A stretch of DNA of 64,000 bases, taken from NCBI RefSeq assembly GCF_010122465.1, contig NZ_WLZY01000001.1, forward strand, positions 558,001-622,000, given 5' to 3'. The translations under genes and the position numbers were made by a program. The stretch comes from Phytoactinopolyspora mesophila (GTDB lineage: Bacteria; Actinomycetota; Actinomycetes; Jiangellales; Jiangellaceae). Each line of letters opens with the position of its first letter. Within the stretch, counting starts at the first letter, position 1. Under the pieces are notes generated by a model that was given only the letters and a program-made list of their open reading frames with translations, was not told the origin of the DNA and did no database searches. Positions 61,844 through 64,000 of this stretch are shown one piece after another.

Positions 61844-62413
61844 GTGGCTGCTCAGGTCTTCAGATTCGAATCTCCGGACAGATTCGTCGCCGGTACGGTC
61901 GGCCAGCCGGGGGAGCGTACGTTCTTTCTTCAGGCACGTGACGAACGGCAGCTGGCCAGCGTCGTACTGGAGAAGGAACAAGTCTCGGTGCTGGCCGAAC
62001 GGGTGGATGCGATGCTCGACGAGATCCTGCGCCGCACCAGCGGTCAGGCATCCGTGCCTGCCGTGCCCCCTGCCGACGACGAAGACCTCGAGCCGCTCGA
62101 ACAGCCCATTGTCGAAGAATTCCGGGTGGGGACCATCACCCTGGCGTGGGAAGGCGAGACCGAGAAGGTGGTGATCACCGCCTACGCCGCGGGGGAGCCC
62201 GGAGCCGAGGAGGAAGAGCCGCCGGAGAATCTCGACGAATCCACCCGGGACGTCTTTCAGGTCAAACTCACTGGTGGTGCGGCGCGAGCCTTCGCCAAGC
62301 GGGCCCAGGCACTGGTCGCGGCCGGCCGGCCGCCGTGCCCGTTGTGCGGGCATTCTCTCGATCCGGACGGCCACATCTGCCCGCGCCAGAATGGTTACCG
62401 TCGGCGGGACTGA
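61844..62413 (+). CDS. DUF3090 family protein
   Basis: A 189-residue conserved actinobacterial protein, with PGERTFFLQARDERQLASVV, VLEKEQVSVLAERVDAMLDE, VEEFRVGTITLAWEGE, and a C-terminal zinc-knuckle-like CPLCGHSLDPDGHICPR. The function is unknown. GTG 61844 is seven bases after TAGGGT (61831-61836), whose TAG is the stop codon of the upstream phosphatase. Translation of DUF3090 may thus start from its own leaderless mRNA even though the genes are packed. Its 3' end overlaps the next gene. Confidence 0.92.
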   Translation: MAAQVFRFESPDRFVAGTVGQPGERTFFLQARDERQLASVVLEKEQVSVLAERVDAMLDEILRRTSGQASVPAVPPADDEDLEPLEQPIVEEFRVGTITLAWEGETEKVVITAYAAGEPGAEEEEPPENLDESTRDVFQVKLTGGAARAFAKRAQALVAAGRPPCPLCGHSLDPDGHICPRQNGYRRRD

Positions 62414-63218
62414 CACTGTGGATCTGCTGGGATTGCTGGCGCGCGGCGAACTCACGGTCGAGGGCCGCCTCGTCGTGGCATCGAATGTCACGTTGCTCGG
62501 CGAGGTCGCCCTCGGCGAGCGCCGGGCCCGGTGTGTGTACAAGCCGATCAGGGGCGAGCGGCCGTTGTGGGATTTCCCGGACGGCACACTGGCCGCTCGT
62601 GAGGTGGCCGCGTACATCGTGTCCGAAGCCCTGGGCTGGCACGTCGTCCCACCCACCGTCATGCGTGCAGACGGTCCGTTCGGCGCCGGCATGTGCCAGC
62701 TCTGGGTCGATCAGCCGGAAGGAGCACCGAGCTGGGTTGATGTCGTCGCGCCGGACGCGGTCCCGGAGGGAGCGCTACCCATCCTCGAGGCGGTGGACGC
62801 AGAGGGCCAGGCGGTAGTGCTCGTGCATCGCGATCATGCCGGGTTGCGCCGGCTGGCATTGTTCGACGCGGTGGTCAACAATGCCGATCGCAAGGGCGGG
62901 CACGTGCTGACCGGAGACCCCGGCCTGGACGAGGAGATGGCCGCCGTCGTCGGTGTCGACCATGGGGTCTCGTTCCACCGTGAGCCGAAGCTTCGCACCG
63001 TGCTGTGGGGGTGGGCGGGTCAGGAGCTGACTGAAGCCGAACGCGAAGCGCTGCAACGGCTGCGCTCCGCCCTCGGCAACGTGGTGGGCGCCCGGCTGGC
63101 GGAGCTGCTCGAGGAAGCCGAGCTAGCGGCGATCGGCGACCGGATCACGGCGTTGTTGCAGCTCAACCGGCTGCCCGAGCCTGAAGGCCGGATGCCGGTG
63201 CCGTGGCCGGTGTTCTGA
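62391..63218 (+). CDS. SCO1664 family protein
   Basis: A protein of about 275 residues of the SCO1664 family, whose core resembles PI3/4-kinase-like phosphotransferase folds: LTVEGRLVVASNVTLLGEV, CVYKPIRGERPLWDFPDG (a kinase-like Lys), and FDAVVNNADRKGGHVL with VVGVDHGVSFH (DH and N-x-D type catalytic residues). The activity is unproven. ATG 62391 overlaps the DUF3090 end by 23 bp; GTG 62418 is an alternative, giving a 266-residue protein. Its fixed association with mshC is conserved. Confidence 0.9.
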   Translation: MVTVGGTDTVDLLGLLARGELTVEGRLVVASNVTLLGEVALGERRARCVYKPIRGERPLWDFPDGTLAAREVAAYIVSEALGWHVVPPTVMRADGPFGAGMCQLWVDQPEGAPSWVDVVAPDAVPEGALPILEAVDAEGQAVVLVHRDHAGLRRLALFDAVVNNADRKGGHVLTGDPGLDEEMAAVVGVDHGVSFHREPKLRTVLWGWAGQELTEAEREALQRLRSALGNVVGARLAELLEEAELAAIGDRITALLQLNRLPEPEGRMPVPWPVF

Positions 63219-63236
63219 ACCCTTAGGCTCAGAGAT

Positions 63237-64000
63237 ATGCGTGCCTGGGCAGCTCCAGACCGCCGGCCATTGCCCGGCAAAGGTTTTCCCGTTCACTTGT
63301 TCGACACTGCGTCAGGCTCGATGCGCACGGCAGCCCCGGCGTCGCAGGCCTCGCTGTACGTGTGCGGTATCACTCCGTACGACGCCACCCACATCGGCCA
63401 CGCGGCGACGTACGTAGCTTTCGACGTGCTCAACCGCGTGTGGCAGGACGCGGGTCACGACGTGCGCTACGTGCAGAACGTGACCGATATCGACGACCCC
63501 CTGATCGAGCGCGCGACCAGCACCGGACAGCACTGGGCCGAGCTCGCGGCCGAGCAGACAGACCTCTTCCGATCGGATATGGCCTGGCTTCGGGTGCTGC
63601 CGCCGAATCACTACGTCAGCGCCGTCGATTCGATCCCGCAGATCATCGAGCTGATCGCCCGTCTCAAGGACAAGGCAGCGGTCTACGAAGTCGAGGGAGA
63701 CCTATATTTCTCGGTCCGGTCCGATCCGCGATTCGGTGAGATCTGCAACCTCGACGACGCCACCATGCGCACGTTGTTCGCCGAGCGAGGTGGCGACCCG
63801 GACCGACCGGGCAAGAAGGACCCGCTGGACTGCCTCGTGTGGCGCCTGGAGCGCCCGGGGGAGCCGTCCTGGCCGAGCCCGTACGGGGCCGGGCGGCCGG
63901 GCTGGCACATCGAGTGCACGGCGATCGCGCTGCATCACCTGGACCAGGGCGGCGGGTTCGACGTGCAAGGCGGGGGGAGCGACCTCGTGTTCCCGCACCA
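63237..64000 (+). CDS. mshC: L-cysteine:1D-myo-inosityl 2-amino-2-deoxy-alpha-D-glucopyranoside ligase (5' part)
   Basis: The first about 254 codons of MshC, which joins cysteine to GlcN-inositol with ATP in mycothiol synthesis; the gene runs past the window edge. It resembles cysteinyl-tRNA synthetase: Zn-binding Cys and HIGH-type motif in [41 protein letters not shown], and [19 protein letters not shown] 63237 lies seven bases after TAGGCT (63224-63229), so a leaderless start is likely. It confirms an actinobacterial, mycothiol-making host. Confidence 0.96.
   Translation, partial: MRAWAAPDRRPLPGKGFPVHLFDTASGSMRTAAPASQASLYVCGITPYDATHIGHAATYVAFDVLNRVWQDAGHDVRYVQNVTDIDDPLIERATSTGQHWAELAAEQTDLFRSDMAWLRVLPPNHYVSAVDSIPQIIELIARLKDKAAVYEVEGDLYFSVRSDPRFGEICNLDDATMRTLFAERGGDPDRPGKKDPLDCLVWRLERPGEPSWPSPYGAGRPGWHIECTAIALHHLDQGGGFDVQGGGSDLVFPH

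Noticed and set aside
1-64000. tRNA or rRNA genes, transposases, phage genes
   Set aside because: I looked for tRNA T-arm-like sequences and for mobile-element protein motifs on both strands and saw none that folded or read correctly.

Overview
This 64 kb window is a GC-rich, gene-dense stretch of chromosome from an actinobacterium. The evidence is the start of mycothiol ligase (mshC) at the right edge, three F420-type LLM oxidoreductases, actinobacterial families of unknown function (DUF4193, DUF3093, DUF3710, DUF3159, DUF3000, DUF3090, SCO1664, DUF5703), the coproporphyrin-type haem genes hemE/hemG/hemQ, and at least ten starts that lie 6-8 bases behind a TANNNT hexamer, the layout of leaderless actinobacterial transcripts. 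The gene content would fit a Jiangellales- or Nocardioidales-like organism, but that is inference. I see no rRNA, tRNA, CRISPR array, transposase or prophage gene.

Layout. 0-5.6 kb: an LLM oxidoreductase, then a muramic-acid recycling island: AmiE-like serine hydrolase and MurR/RpiR regulator on one strand, murQ and anmK on the other, with an inverted repeat between them. 5.6-8.5 kb: a SodC-like lipoprotein, an LpqF-type serine hydrolase lipoprotein, and a 26-residue amphipathic peptide gene with its own strong ribosome site and terminator. 8.5-12.6 kb: HAD-family 5'-nucleotidase and a methionyl-tRNA synthetase with a possible leader peptide, then a sugar-epimerase-like SDR. 13-18.8 kb: the conserved dut / DUF3710 / DUF3159 / two TrkA / RNA m5U methyltransferase block. 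18.8-25 kb: an LLM enzyme, a two-component system, and divergent from it a membrane-anchored phospholipase A2 translationally coupled to an acyltransferase-3 protein. 25-34.6 kb: aconitase, an XRE-MmyB/alcohol-dehydrogenase pair, dxs and an AI-2E family membrane protein. 35-42.4 kb: a secreted GH20 hexosaminidase, fatty-acid beta-oxidation fadA-fadB, and an AlkD-like DNA repair protein. 42.5-50.2 kb: a FAD oxidoreductase, RNase D-like nuclease, DUF3000, hemE, a DUF4349 lipoprotein, hemG and hemQ. 50.2-64 kb: a GNAT enzyme with a tandem-repeat N-terminus, the metP-metS methionine/alanine importer, an M20 peptidase, a phosphatase, an aldo/keto reductase, an LLM enzyme, an M23 peptidase, and the histidine phosphatase / DUF3090 / SCO1664 / mshC block.

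The genes group into a few themes. Wall turnover is covered by murQ, anmK, AmiE-like, GH20 and M23 proteins. Haem synthesis is covered by hemE, hemG and hemQ. Membrane lipid turnover is covered by PLA2-AT3 and fadAB. Most of the rest is housekeeping.

The most striking non-coding signal is two families of dispersed palindromic elements in intergenic gaps. One is an 89-bp element present three times with identical three-arm spacing, with a larger four-arm relative. The other is a 53-bp element present twice, each time between convergent genes. Together with the small peptide gene and the PLA2-acyltransferase pair, these are the parts most likely to be undescribed.
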